The notes: a model not told the origin generated them from the letters alone. Positions 1 through 10,290 are shown, counted from the first letter of the stretch. The stretch is DNA of 29,707 nt from Podochytrium sp. JEL0797 (GCA_027596195.1 JADGJG010000229.1:1-29707), one strand, 5' to 3'. Translations and numbers: made by a program.

Positions 1-28
1 CTTGGGCGAGTTGTTCAACAGGGGACAT
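1..28 (-). CDS. Start of a third Jlp1/TauD-type sulfonate dioxygenase, cut by window edge
   Basis: Only the first nine codons are inside the window (MSPVEQLAQ). They match the first residues of the two complete dioxygenases at 3202-4446 (MSPIEQLAE) and 5054-6315 (MSPVEQLTQ). The upstream DNA also follows the same plan, with a TATA-like stretch at 81-87 and a CACGTG at 189-194. Family assignment rests on this N-terminus and promoter only; whether the rest of the gene is intact cannot be seen. Confidence 0.75.
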
Positions 29-80
29 TTTTGGAGCGTTTTTTCTTTGAAGTCTGTGGCATCGCGGGTAGGTACTCCCT

Positions 81-194
81 TTATATATTCAGTTTCGAGT
101 GCAGATCGCGCAATCAGCCGTGCCTGCAAAGCACTTTCCCCACTCCTGATTGCGAAATTTCCCGTGCACCCACGCGAGGGACACAATGCACGTG
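81..194 (-). promoter_or_regulatory. Promoter of the left-edge dioxygenase: TATA-like box and CACGTG E-box
   Basis: On the minus strand TATATAA lies at 87-81, about 55 bp before the ATG at 28, and CACGTG lies at 189-194, about 160 bp before it. The two complete dioxygenase genes have the same order and similar spacing. A second CACGTG present in those promoters is not conserved here. CACGTG is the site of bHLH factors such as Cbf1, which works in sulfur-amino-acid regulation in yeast; use here is inferred. Confidence 0.5.
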
Positions 195-262
195 TCCGTT
201 GGGCTTAAACTTGATTAAAAAAAATTCCGACCCCCGCACCTGCCCCGCACCCCCGCATATGA

Positions 263-586
263 ATGAGAAACACGTAAGACTATCACCCGATACGTCGCCT
301 CCGTTGATTCGGAGGCTTCAGATGTCGAAGGATACTACGAGAACCTGTATGTCATCTCTACCATCCCCCCTTAATATCGTATGGTTGACAGAGAATGTTG
401 AATCCGTTGGAAAAGACGCTGTTGCGTGTGGGCTGGTGATTTCCGCGGCCAACGTTAAAGTGAAACGACACACCCGTTGGAAGCTGCGTCAACAATTGCC
501 TGATGTCAACTGTCATCCTGTTGCGGTTGAACCAAAAGTTCTTGTACTTTCATCTGAATAAGAAGAGGGCAGCGAAACAGTTTTGA
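263..586 (+). pseudogene. Relic of a Dal5/YCT1-type MFS transporter, middle deleted
   Basis: Two separated parts of the MFS genes at 8168 and 10497 are fused here. About 290-340 matches their N-terminal region (reading SVDSEASDVEGYYENL against SVDSEVSDLEGYDPNL). The sequence then jumps to the C-terminal part (PLNIVWLTENVESVGK against HPLNIAWLTENTASIGK). After a further frame change it continues as VILLRLNQKFLYFHLNKKRA to a TGA at 584-586. Roughly 350 codons in between are missing, and there are stops (TAA at the fifth codon of the apparent start, another after the N-terminal segment). It lies divergently from the left-edge dioxygenase, as MFS1 does from a dioxygenase relic near 7.9 kb. Confidence 0.85.
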
Positions 587-748
587 TTTTATGTTCAATT
601 CGTCTCTTCAGATATATAATAATTGAAAATAATTTGAAGATTCTGTTTTTCACGACAAAAAGACGAATAACAAATTGAAAAAGTACGATACAAGAACAAA
701 CACTGGGCTCTAATATCGAGAACGGAGAATACACCACTCGAACAAAAC

Positions 749-2849
749 TCAGTGCCTCCTCGCTCTTGGTGTCATATCCACATCCTCTTTCAAATCCAAG
801 TCCCTAACCCGCGTGTTCACCGAATGCACCTTAAACGGACTCCCACTCGGACTTCCCGTGACTCCAAACACGTCCTGCAGATTGCTTTTCGTCAATGGTG
901 TCCGTTTGACGGCACTCGGTTGTCGAATTCTCGATGGACTGGTTGTTGCTGCCCGTGCAGCAACAGGGGCTGGAGGTGTAGGGTCGGGCATGGAAAGAAC
1001 TTTGTTGGGGACGAATGCGTTGCCGTGTTCTTCGAGGAGGCGGTTGATGCGTTCACGCGCGTCCGGGCCGAATGCGGAGAGAGGACCTCCGGAAGCCGCG
1101 AGACGTGTTGAAGCAAAGAGGCCCGGTTCCTTCTTGATGTGAACCGTGCCGGTGTCGGAGTCGGTCGTTTGATTCGACGGCTCGGCAGGTGGCGAAGAAG
1201 TCAAGTCGATGGGCATAAACCGAAGAGACCGACGCGCGTTGGTCACAACCGAATCCACACCAAGATACGCCTTCTCCTTCTTGCTCGCCTTTCTCGGAGT
1301 CAACACAACCACACTCCCGTCCGTCGCTTTGGGCCCAATCTTGATCTCGGTTGGATGCGCGACAGAGTCGGATTCGAGTTTGACTCCAGAGACGGACATG
1401 AACTCAACTTTCAACTGCTTCCCGTCTCTCGATTTGCGGACACTCTTGACAGGAGTGTTGCTGCCGGAATCTTCATCCAGACGAATTCCACTCAGCATCG
1501 ACGCCAGTTCGTTTCCAACATCCCGGGGTGTACGCGGCTTGTGAGGGTGGAGCGTTCCATTCTTGCTCGCTTTGCTGCTCTCCACCACGGCAGGAATATC
1601 ATCGGCCCCAAACCCTCCATCACCTCCAGCAAAGGAAACGTCGTCTCCATCAAATCCCCCGTCTTCATAATCGTCTCCACCCACATCTTCGTTTACGTCA
1701 AACTCGTCATCCATGCACGGCGTCTCGGATTCCCATTTGATTCCGCTCGAGAGGGTATCCGTCAAACACACAACATCGTCGTCTCCTTCTTGTTCGGGCA
1801 GGACCGCGTCAGAAAGATACTTGGACCGCGGTGGCGTCACATTCGCGCCCATGTCGTCTTCATCGCTCGCAACGTTGGGTTGACCACCGAATGCGACTTC
1901 ATCATCGTCGTAGGAGGTTTCAGCGGGAGCAACGATATCAGGTTTTGATGGAGCTTCATCTTCATCATCGATGATTTGTGTGGGGGTGCGGAAAGAGAGG
2001 AACGAAGGCGTTGGTGGGCGGATGATGTGCGAAGGCGTTGAAGAGGAGTCGTGGATAGGAGTGGATTTTTCCACGAAAGCGGGGGTCGAGGGTGTGATTG
2101 GAGTTGTTCTAGACGCGACTGGAAGATTAGAGGCGCGTTGAGGTGTTGCAGTGGTTGGGCTGTTGGCGACTGAAAAAATACCGCGAATTCAGGAACGCGT
2201 TCATCGAGATAATGATACGCAAGAAACGGAATAAGAAACCTTACCATCTTTAAAAATGACCTCAAAGGCTCTGAAACAGTGCTCGAGACGGACTCTGTCA
2301 AAAGTGGAATCCGCACGGCGTTTTGCCTCATCAAACAGTTTTGACATTTCGGAGTGGAGATTCCAGTCGTCTTGTGCAACTTCTTCGACTTCATTCGCGG
2401 ACTCTTCGGTTTGGATGGCGATGGATGTTGTTGGAGTTGACAGGTGTTGTTGCGAAGGCCTAAAACGACAGGTTAAATACGGCAAAGCAGAAGTATAATA
2501 AGGCACTGAGTATTACTTACGTCCATGATTTCCTCGCATGTCTTGCCGTTGGCGTGTGCGAGTATTTTGGCTTTTCAGCCGACGATGGTTCGTAAATAAT
2601 GCTCGGAATGTAGTCCTGCAGCGGATCCTTCTTTGGCGCAGTGACCACAAACGCACGGCCCCCTGGTGGTTTATCGCGGAGGCGGTTGATCTTGTCCCTT
2701 TTGTTGTTGTGAGATTTGTTGTTTTGCTTCGAGTCAAAAGGTTCTCACTTGAGCTTCTCCTGGTCCCTTTTGCGCCTGAACTCTTCGAGCCTTTGCTGAA
2801 GAGCTTCTTGTTCGCAGGTGCGGCCGTGCGGGGTCTCGAAGCCGTTCAT
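749..2849 (-). CDS. Uncharacterised 637-aa acidic, low-complexity protein (4 exons)
   Basis: I do not recognise the family. Exons 2849-2749, 2697-2521, 2459-2245 and 2169-749 join in frame across three GT-AG introns (51, 61 and 75 nt). The start is the ATG at 2849, giving MNGFETPHGRTCEQEALQQR. Residues about 14-45 are charged and probably helical (QQRLEEFRRKRDQEKLKDKI). A second charged helix-like block follows near residues 120-160 (DDWNLHSEMSKLFDEAKRRA). The remainder is disordered, with acidic runs, many SP/TP sites and Lys-Arg patches. This resembles nuclear scaffold or chromatin proteins in composition only. It lies between two dioxygenase genes on the same strand, with no clear functional link. 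The exon chain is well supported by phase; function is unknown. Confidence 0.72.
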
Positions 2850-3201
2850 GGCGCCTTTGCCTTTGCTGCGGAGTCACATTTTTCGGACGAACGGAAATTC
2901 CCCTCCCTCTTTCGCATACGGCACATGCGTTTGGCTCAGCGCTCGCAATCGAAACAATTTTATTTACCGAGCACACACTGCATACAACGCTCGCTGGAAG
3001 CCCGCGACAAGTAAGGTGCGGTACCTGACCGCAAAACGGACAACAGAAGTGCTTTCTGTCTCAGACCACTGGAGAGAGGACTTCTTATCGAAAGAATGGT
3101 TGTTATATTTTGGCCATCTCTTTCGAACACCCTCAACTCAAAATAAAATCAAATTACAATTCACGCGTGTATTTTATTGTTCTACTCCAGAAAAGCAAGA
3201 A
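2850..3201. other. Intergenic: upstream of the 637-aa gene and 3' side of dioxygenase A
   Basis: About 350 bases separate two minus-strand genes. It should carry the 5' UTR/promoter of the 637-aa gene and the 3' UTR of the dioxygenase. The right half is AT-rich, consistent with 3' processing signals. No CACGTG box, repeat or further gene was seen. Confidence 0.5.
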
Positions 3202-4446
3202 TCATTCCGTTTTGGAAGCCTTGAGGGTGGCCAAATGAGCACGACGCGCGAGTGGAGCCGCAATTCCCAACACCTCGCGACGCGACTTCGAGTTGCGATC
3301 CAAATAAGGACGCTCTCCAAGAGAAGCCGCACGCTCCCCCAACCGAACATACTCGTCAAAGTTGAAATCAGCCGTGGCGGCATGGTACGAAGAGCGGTTG
3401 TCCCAAACAGCCACATCGTTCTTGTTCCAGTGGAAACGGACTTGCAAGTCGTGGTTTTGAATCGCCAAATTGGACAAGTGTTTCAGGACGATGTCGCTTT
3501 CGTCTTTGGAGAGCTCGTTGATGCGTTTCGTGAAACCCTTGTTGGCGAAAACTCCCTTCCATCCAGTGACTGGGTTCGTGCGAATCACGGGATGAACGGC
3601 TGTCAAATCGGTACCAACATCTTCTGGGGCGCCACGCGGGCCGGGGTTGATTTTGACGTATCCGGCAGCAGCCGACTTGAGGAAACCTTCGCCAACGTGA
3701 GTGGCAGTCAAACCTTCCAAGAATTCGCGGAACGCGGGGGAGAGGCGGTCGTAGACTTCGTACGCGCTGCCAAAGAGAGTGTCACCACCCTCGTCGGGAG
3801 TTTCGCGAATTCTGAGTACGGCGTAGTCGGAAGGAATGTTTTCGAACGTGACACTGTTTGAGATGAAAAGACCCGTCAGGAATATAATTCCGAGAAGGAG
3901 TGAAGGAAAGAGACTCACTCCGAGTGCCACTGCTCCGAATGAAGCTCTGATCGAATACCATAATACGCAACACGTTGCTTCTGGCCCTCCGACGAAATTA
4001 CGAAGTTTTTGTCACCAAACTCGTTGGAAGCGTCGCTGATGGGGTGCGAGTGGAGTCCCGAGGTGCTTGGCTTTCCGGAAGCACGGCCAAGACGGTCCGC
4101 GAATTCCTTCTGCTCCTCAAACGTGAAGTCTTGCTCGCGCAAAAAGACCACGTTTCGCTCGGAGACGAGGACGGCAAAGTCGAGGATGAGTTCATCCGAG
4201 TTCGGAGCGTTGAGAATGTCGCGGATTTGGATTCTGGAAAGAGCGCGTTTCAATACCAATAAAGAAGGATGGCGCTGAAATCAACCCTCACCCTTTCTCA
4301 AACTCCGTTCCAATGTGGGGTTGGACTTTGGAGCTCTTGTACAACGCATCCAGCGCAAAGTTTCTCGTCTTTGGTTGGACCTTGAGCGCTTGGTCCTTCA
4401 ACGACAAGGTGGCTGCGCCTTCGGCGAGTTGTTCAATGGGAGACAT
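3202..4446 (-). CDS. JLP1: Jlp1/TauD-type 2-oxoglutarate-dependent sulfonate dioxygenase, copy A
   Basis: Expected reaction: oxygenolytic cleavage of taurine or another sulfonate with 2-oxoglutarate and O2, giving sulfite, an aldehyde, succinate and CO2 in the cytosol. Exons 4446-4292, 4233-3919 and 3853-3202 give 373 aa, the usual size for fungal Jlp1-like proteins. The Fe(II) triad is visible: H155 and D157 (WHSD at the exon 2/3 junction) and H314 in WDNRSSYHAATAD. The C-terminal GERPY (about 336-340) carries an arginine that may hold 2-oxoglutarate. The segment HPVIRTNPVTGWKGVFAN is typical of the fungal branch. Both introns sit at the same places as in copy B, and the two proteins are nearly alike. 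The start matches the N-terminus of all three copies. Exact substrate is not readable from sequence. Confidence 0.93.
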
Positions 4447-4490
4447 TCTGGAGTTTTTCTGAGCACATCTATTCCTCCCATTTCTCAGGC

Positions 4491-4611
4491 ATTTATAGCT
4501 TTAATCAGCGATCGCACCATCCCTCGTGTTTGTCTCACTTAACGCAGCGTGATGTGCTCGCACGTGTTGAAATCTTGGAAATGAAGAATTGGAAATAAAG
4601 AATCGCACGTG
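4491..4611 (-). promoter_or_regulatory. Promoter of dioxygenase A: TATA box plus two CACGTG E-boxes
   Basis: Reading toward the gene on the minus strand there are CACGTG at 4606-4611 and 4561-4566 and TATAAAT at 4497-4491, the last about 45 bp before the ATG. The two E-boxes are 45 bp apart, exactly as in the promoter of copy B. Conservation between the copies suggests a shared regulator; a Cbf1-like bHLH factor responding to sulfur status is the natural candidate, by inference. Confidence 0.6.
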
Positions 4612-5053
4612 CAAGGAGGCGCCATTTCCCCGCAATTTATTTTATCACAGTTGATTCTGAACACCCGACACGGGGAAGGGACGCTATCTTGGAGAAGAAG
4701 AAATAGGAAGTATTTAATTTTATTGAATCACACTTCTTCCTTTCACGTCAAAGAAAGAAAGATTTAATGAGGAATTAGTGCCTAAAGTAGGGATCGGTTT
4801 AATTCCATTTCTATCTTCTTCTATTAAAAGCTTGCGAACTTGGTCGCCAGCTGTAGACTGGTTGCACAAATCGACAATCTATCAATGCTACAACGAAGTC
4901 TTCGCGAATCGATCGAAGCTCGTCAACCTTGGCTACAATTACATCCGTTTAAAGCTGCTCCGCAACCATCAAATCCAGTTGAGTCCCTCAAGAACTCATG
5001 ATATAACGGAATATTAAAGTATATTTTATTGTTCCCAACGAGAAAAGAAAGAA
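4612..5053. other. Intergenic between dioxygenase copies A and B
   Basis: The left part continues the upstream region shared with copy B (gcgccatttcc block near 4619). The rest, about 4700-5030, is AT-rich and shows no protein, RNA or repeat that I can support. It should include the 3' UTR of copy B. A plus-strand 79-codon open frame at 4778-5017 has no recognisable content. Confidence 0.4.
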
Positions 5054-6315
5054 TCATTGCGTTTTGGCAGCCGTGAGGGTGGCCAAATGGGCACGACGCG
5101 CAAGTGGAGCACCAATTCCCAGTGCCTCGCGACGCGACGTCGAGTTGCGATCCAAATAAGGACGTTCTCCAAGAGAAGCCGCACGCTCACCCAACCGAAC
5201 ATATTCATCAAAGCTGAAATCAGCCGTGGCAGCATGGTACGAAGAGCGATTGTCCCAGACGGCCACATCGTTCTTGTTCCAGTGGAAACGGACTTGCAAG
5301 TCGTGGTTCTGAATGGCCAAATTGGACAAGTGGTTGAGGACCAGGTCACTCTCGTCTTTGGAGAGCTCGTTGATGCGTTTCGTGAAAACCTTGTTCGCGA
5401 AAACTCCCTTCCATCCAGTGACTGGGTTCGTGCGAATCACGGGGTGAACGGCTGTCAGCTCGGTACCAACGTCTTCTGGGGCACCACGCGGGCCGGGGTT
5501 GATTTTGGCGAATCCGGCACGTGAGAGATTCAAGAACCCTTCACCAACGTGAGTGGCAGTGAGACCTTCCAAGAATTCGCGGAACGCGGGGGAGAGGCGG
5601 TCGTAGACTTCGTACGCGCTCCCAAAGAGAGTGTCACCACCCTCAGGAGGCGTTTCACGAATTCTGAGAACGGCGTAGTCGGATGGGATGTTTTCAAACG
5701 TGATGCTGGTGAAGGGCGGGCATCACGTCAGTAAAAATATCCATTCAAGGGATCCAACGAGAAGAGAAACTTACTCCGAGTGCCACTGCTGAGAATGAAG
5801 CTCCGATCCAAATCCATAGGCGCCTTGCCGCTGTTTCAAAACTTCGGAACTGATGGCAAAGTTCTGGTCACCAAACTCGTTGGAAGCGTCGCTGATGGGG
5901 TGCGAGTGGAGTCCCGAGGTGCTTGGCTTTCCCGAAGCACGGCCAAGACGGTCGGCGAAATCTTTCTGTTCCGCAAAGGAGATGTCTTGGTCACGCAAGA
6001 AGACCACGTTGCGTTCGGAGACGAGGACGGCAAAGTCGAGGATGAGTTCATCCGAGTTCGGAGCGTTGAGGATATCGCGGATTTGAATTCTGGGAACGCG
6101 AGGTGAAGAGTTTCAATGTTGGGATGGACAAGCTAACTCACGCAGATCAAATTTTCTTACCCATTCTCAAACTCCGTTCCAATGTGAGGTTGGACCTTGG
6201 AGCTCTTGTAGAGAGCATCCAACGAGAAGTTTCTCTTCTTTGGTTGGATCTTGAGTGCCTGGTACTTCAACGACAAGGAGGCAGTGTCTTGAGTGAGTTG
6301 TTCAACGGGAGACAT
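5054..6315 (-). CDS. JLP1: Jlp1/TauD-type 2-oxoglutarate-dependent sulfonate dioxygenase, copy B
   Basis: Tandem paralogue of copy A, with the same 373-aa length and the same exon sizes (6315-6161, 6089-5775, 5705-5054; 155, 315 and 652 nt). Introns are 71 and 69 nt. The Fe(II) ligands are kept (H155, D157 in WHSDIT; H314 in WDNRSSYHAATAD), as is GERPY. Differences from copy A cluster near 120-145 (EVLKQRQGAYGF against EGQKQRVAYYGI) and near 214-222 (GFLNLSRAGFAK against GFLKSAAAGYVK), which could alter substrate choice. It lies head-to-tail behind the A promoter and carries its own TATA and E-boxes. Likely cytosolic, working with the nearby MFS importers to release sulfite from sulfonates. 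Confidence 0.93.
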
Positions 6316-6350
6316 TTTGGATGTTTTCTGAGCACGCATGTTTCTCAAGC

Positions 6351-6472
6351 ATATATACTTTATTCATCGATTGCACCATCGCTCGTGCCTGTCTCACAAA
6401 GCTCAAATCGTGGTATGATCGCACGTGGTGAAATCTTAGAAATGAAGAATTGAAATGAAAAATTTGCACGTG
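6351..6472 (-). promoter_or_regulatory. Promoter of dioxygenase B: TATA box plus two CACGTG E-boxes
   Basis: CACGTG occurs at 6467-6472 and 6422-6427, again 45 bp apart, with TATATAT at 6357-6351 about 40 bp before the ATG. The block between and around the E-boxes (gtgaaatctta, aatgaagaatt, gcgccatttcc) is also shared with copy A. This suggests that the promoter was duplicated with the gene and kept. Confidence 0.6.
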
Positions 6473-6858
6473 CAAGAAGGCGCCATTTCCCTGCGCTTTC
6501 CCCCGAGATTGATTTCGAATCAGTGATCACCCCCGAGCCCCGCACGGTGAAAGCAGACTTTTCCCGTGCGAGAACGGAGAAAATCGTGAGAAAATCGTGA
6601 GATTATAGATCCCAGGACCTAGCGGGAAGCACTAAATTCAAGAAATCTAGATTTCAGCGAATCCCCCTGCATATATATTTTAATCGAAGGGCTACAGCTA
6701 GTCGCGCAACACCCACGGGTGATAATAGTTAAAAATGGAGAGGCGAGCGATGGAGTTGCGGGAATTTTCGACAAACCGCTGACACTTTTACAGCCGTCGG
6801 TTTTTTATGGGACCTTTTGAAGCACATGAGCGAGGTGTGGTTCCGAATCTGGGCGTGT
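6473..6858. other. Intergenic upstream of dioxygenase B
   Basis: Apart from the end of the block shared with copy A (to about 6540), I see nothing recognisable. There is a short local direct repeat, gaaaatcgtga, twice near 6579-6599. No coding match or RNA structure could be supported. Confidence 0.35.
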
Positions 6859-7735
6859 TTAACACAAGCAATCTCGTTGCGCACTTTCCTTTTCAATTTC
6901 GTCAATACAAAACGGCGTATTCAACCGAACTACAGAATCTAACCAAAAACCCACGAACCTGGAATTCCGGGTTTCCCTGACTTTGAGTGCTTCAGATTCG
7001 AGTTTCTGGCGTTGAACGACGATTTGCCGTACAAATCGAGTCCCGAATTCCACCGCTAGGCATCACCGAACACTCCTTGTTATTCTTGTATACCTGTGAA
7101 AGTAGAACAGATTAGTACACTAGTTCACCACCGTCGCGAGGTCGAATCTTGGCCTCCTTGCGTTGCTGGTTGAGGATCTCGTTCAGTGCTCGAATCACGG
7201 CGGTTTGCAGATGGATCTTCTCAGCCTCGCCTTTCCGACCAGTAGCTCGTCACAGGCTTCGTAATGCTGCTTCCATGCAGCAATGATGACTGGAAGGTTG
7301 CTGACGTACTTGTTACGCTTCTGTTGAAGCCAATCGATCCGATGCGGGGACTCTGGAAGTGGCCTTGCTTGTTGAGAAAGAAATCCTTTAACGCCTCGTC
7401 ACCACCAGAGAGCTTCTCAAGGTCGAACCGCAGGAAAGAGCCGTACTTGTTCTCGCGAGAGAGTTTCTTGATGAGGTCGTCGATGCTGAGTCTAGTCCAC
7501 GCGATTGGGATGGGAGCGAGCTTAGAAGCACCTGTCCCGTGGATAACCTGAACAATAAACCGCGTGATACAGAGACTTCTTCCCATCCGCCTTCCCAAAT
7601 CCCCAGTTCGCGCGCTCAATGAGAGTCGCGTCGCATCCATAAGCCTCCCGCCAACTTAATCAACCAAGCCAACGATGTTGGCTTAGTCGGGTCAGCGGCA
7701 TCGCAGATGTCAACGTTCTTGTATTTTGAAATCTA
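6859..7735 (-). pseudogene. Decayed, unrecognised coding segment with frameshifts
   Basis: On the minus strand, protein-like sequence changes frame several times. Starting near 7735 it reads VDICDAADPTKPTSLAWLIK, then in another frame DATLIERANWGFGKADGKKS, then KLAPIPIAWTRLSIDDLIKK through KLSGGDEALKDFFLNKQGHF. Finally a further frame gives WKQHYEACDELLVGKAEAEK and ALNEILNQQRKEAKIRP, ending near 7125. Consistent amino-acid character across frames suggests one former gene with at least two or three frame breaks. Undetected introns could explain some of them. I do not recognise the family. The part 6859-7053 is open on the same strand but may be unrelated. Confidence 0.45.
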
Positions 7736-7864
7736 AAGTTCATGTGCCAGTGTACAGAAAAACGTTCTGTATGCATCTAAAATTCAAAGGGTGTGTGGAC
7801 ATTGCATCACGCATAACAAATCTAGAACCCGATTCTACTTTTGATGGCGTGGCTTGCAGAGCCC

Positions 7865-8000
7865 AATCAGTCGACGTCCAGCCGCGTGAGAGGTTCAAGA
7901 AAGAATCTCTTACATTTTGGAATCTTCTGGAGGGAGTTCGCGGAGTGTGAGAACCGGCGGCGCGAAATCGGGAGAGACGTTCTCGTAAGTGGCGCGTGCA
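7865..8000 (-). pseudogene. Small relic of a Jlp1/TauD-type dioxygenase
   Basis: Minus-strand translation near 7995-7920 gives ATYENVSPDFAPPVLTLREL followed by PPEDS. This resembles the start of exon 3 of the intact copies (DITFENIPSDYAVLRIRETP, then PEGGD). After a short stop-containing gap, RFFLEPLTRLDVD resembles REFLEGLTATHVG from slightly further along. The rest is gone. It lies divergently just upstream of MFS1, as the left-edge dioxygenase does to the MFS relic. The similarity is partial, so confidence is moderate. Confidence 0.5.
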
Positions 8001-8146
8001 ATAAAATCGAAGTACAACTCCACTCCAATAGGGGTAGTGGGGGGGGGATTAGGTGTCCAAAGGTGACACACATACGACAGTGGGGAGAAATTTTTTTCTT
8101 ACGATTCTGAAAGTATTTCTAAACAGGGTGTATATTCTCCGTCCAC

Positions 8147-8153
8147 TATAAAG
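8147..8153 (+). promoter_or_regulatory. TATA-like box of MFS1
   Basis: TATAAAG lies about 20 bp before the ATG at 8168. It is closer than the TATAAAG of the paralogue MFS2, which is about 47 bp before its start. No CACGTG box was found in the 300 bases upstream of MFS1, unlike MFS2. Confidence 0.35.
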
Positions 8154-8167
8154 ATATTTCACCACAA

Positions 8168-9819
8168 ATGTCGCAAAAAACACAAGTCGATCCCACCAAC
8201 ATTGACAAAAAGGCATACATCGACTCAATTGATTTGTCAGTTTCCGATGTCGAAGGATACGATGCGAGCCTGCAATACGACGAGGTCGAGGATGCCCGTG
8301 TCCGATACCTGATTGACGTTGGTGTTGATAAACCCAGCCGTTTTCTGTTCACTTTAACCAACTCGCTTACACAACAGACTCGTTTGATGCCATGGATTTT
8401 TCTCTCAACCTTCATCCTCAACATGGATCGCATGAATGTCACGAGCGCCATTTCAGACCACATGCCAGCCGACCTCGGCTTCACCCTGGCCGTCATCAAC
8501 AATACGGGATCTATTGGTTCCATTCTGTTTGCCATTGCGGCATTCTCAGGCTCAATTCTCGGAAAAAGCTTTGGACCTCATCGATTTATTCCTTTGCTCG
8601 TGTTTGCGTGGGGCACCGTCACGCTTGGACACGCGTTCATTCAGAACACGTCGCAGTTTTACTTGATTCGCGCGCTGCTTTCCATTACGGAAGGTGGAGT
8701 TATTCCGGCGACGATTGTCTACTTGGTGAGTCTTGTTTGGATTGATTAGGGTCTTCAATGTGGCTGAATGGAACGTGGGTTTAGGGCTCCTTCTACAAGA
8801 AGACGGAAATCGCCACAAGACTTTCTTGGTTCTGGGGCGCCCAATCCCTCGCATCCGTTTTCTCTGGAATCATGGCGTCTGGTCTCCTTCAATTGGGAGG
8901 AACAGCTGGATTGTATGGCTGGCGCTGGCTCTTTATCGTCGACGGAGTCATCACCATTCTATCGGCTGTGCTTCTCTACTTTGCCCTTCCAAGAACGCCA
9001 TACCATACGAAAGGCGGTCTCAACTTCAACGGGTGGCTGACGGAGCGTCAAGGAGCTATTGCTGTCACCAGAGTCATTCGCGACGACCCGCAGAAAATCA
9101 ACTACCATGTGCAAGTCAACTTGTCTGATGTCTGGTCCACAATCACCGACTACAAGATTCTCGGCCACTTGCTCATCACTTTTGTCGGATTCGGACCTCT
9201 TACGCCTTTCGCAACCTATCTTCCAACCAGTATCGCGTCGTTTGGATTCAATGTGTACGCTGCCAACGCGCTCACAGCACCCAACAACATCAATGCTTTT
9301 ATTACAATGACACTCATGGTCACTCACTCGGACAAGGTTGGGGAGCGCGGATTCCATGGCCTCGTGTCGGCTGTTTGGTACCTTCTCGGTTTCGTTCTCC
9401 TTGAGTTCCTTCCGGACAATTCACCCAAGGGCCTCTTTTACTTTGCCACACTTGTTGTCTCCTCAGCACCCATGACACACCCACTCAACATTGCTTGGTT
9501 GACGGAGAACACGGCATCCATCGGAAAACGGACGGTTGCCTCGGGACTTGTCATCGCAGCCGCAAACTTGTACTCTGTTTACGCGAGTCAGATTTACCAG
9601 CCAAGTGACGCGCCTCGGTACCACGTTGGAAACTACATCAACATTGGCTTGCTTCTCGCTGTCATCTTGTTGTGGTTGAACCAAAAGTTTTTGTATGTTC
9701 GCATCAACAAGCAGAGAGCTGCGGTATGGAATGCCAAGTCTGTGGAGGAGAAGGAAGACTATGATGCTACGACTGCTGCCAAGGGGAGCGACAGGTTGGA
9801 TTTCGTGTTCAAGTCGTGA
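8168..9819 (+). CDS. Dal5/YCT1-type MFS anion:cation symporter, copy 1
   Basis: Plasma-membrane importer of the fungal ACS/Dal5 group of the major facilitator superfamily. Exons 8168-8317, 8378-8725 and 8785-9819 give 510 aa, the family's usual size with about 12 membrane spans. The first span region carries NMDRMNVTSA, matching the DRxN signature of the group. The N-terminal 50 residues are acidic and cytosolic (DVEGYDASLQYDEVEDARVR), and the C-terminus is hydrophilic. Neighbouring sulfonate dioxygenases suggest an organosulfur substrate such as a sulfonate, cysteine or taurine; the family also carries allantoate and other anions, so this is inference. Intron 1 has a weak GTTGGT donor, is 60 nt and stop-free, so it could be retained to add 20 residues. 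Intron 2 is 59 nt. Confidence 0.92.
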
Positions 9820-9839
9820 TTGTTGAAGATTGTATGATA

Positions 9840-10290
9840 TTTCATTTTGATTGTACGCTAGCTATGAAATGAGAAGAAATATTAAGGTTGTATATGTTGC
9901 TTCCATTAAAAATTGGAAACAGAGAGGGGGGAGAGTTCGACCCAGCCTTGGTTCGACCCCTTGCTCAAAAAAACTCTACTGTCGAACTCTACAACCAAAT
10001 CATTCTGAACCCATTATTTACGATTGATACGATACCCATGTTTTTGCTAAAGCAGACCAAACGCACCTCCAACTTGAGGGGAGCAGACAAGATTTCCAAA
10101 GCAGCAAAAACCGGCTTTGTTTCGACTTGTAACCTCAACTTGCCACAATGACCCTCCGATCGCTCGAACGCACCAGCGACGTGAGAATTGGGGGGATTTG
10201 ACAACTACCTTGAGCGCAGTGGAGGTCGCGGCCATATTGTGCGGTTTATTCCGATCACATCCTTCGTCCGGTTCCTTGGTGAGTCTCAAA
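9840..10290 (+). pseudogene. Broken copy of the calcipressin 5' region
   Basis: From about 9880 to 10285 the sequence follows the upstream region and first two exons of the calcipressin gene (12440-12930). It includes the start ATG with MTLRSLERTSD and the later block coding GHIVRFIPITSF. Most of exon 1 after the eleventh codon is missing, including CTNTLLFTNL-type RRM sequence, as is the exon 2 acceptor. The frame therefore stops at once (VRIGGI then stop). It sits between the two MFS genes, so the duplicated unit carried an MFS gene plus the front of calcipressin. Not expected to make a functional protein. Confidence 0.85.

Noticed and set aside
1139..1948. Plus-strand open frame of 269 codons
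   Set aside because: Antisense to the large last exon of the 637-aa gene; no domain seen, and the minus-strand exon chain is consistent.
2818..3861. Plus-strand open frame of 347 codons
   Set aside because: It is antisense to exon 3 of dioxygenase A, whose active-site residues are clear; the frame is a shadow of that coding sequence.
4778..5017. Small plus-strand open frame between the dioxygenase genes
   Set aside because: No similarity to any neighbour, no recognisable motif, and no matching copy elsewhere in the duplicated region.
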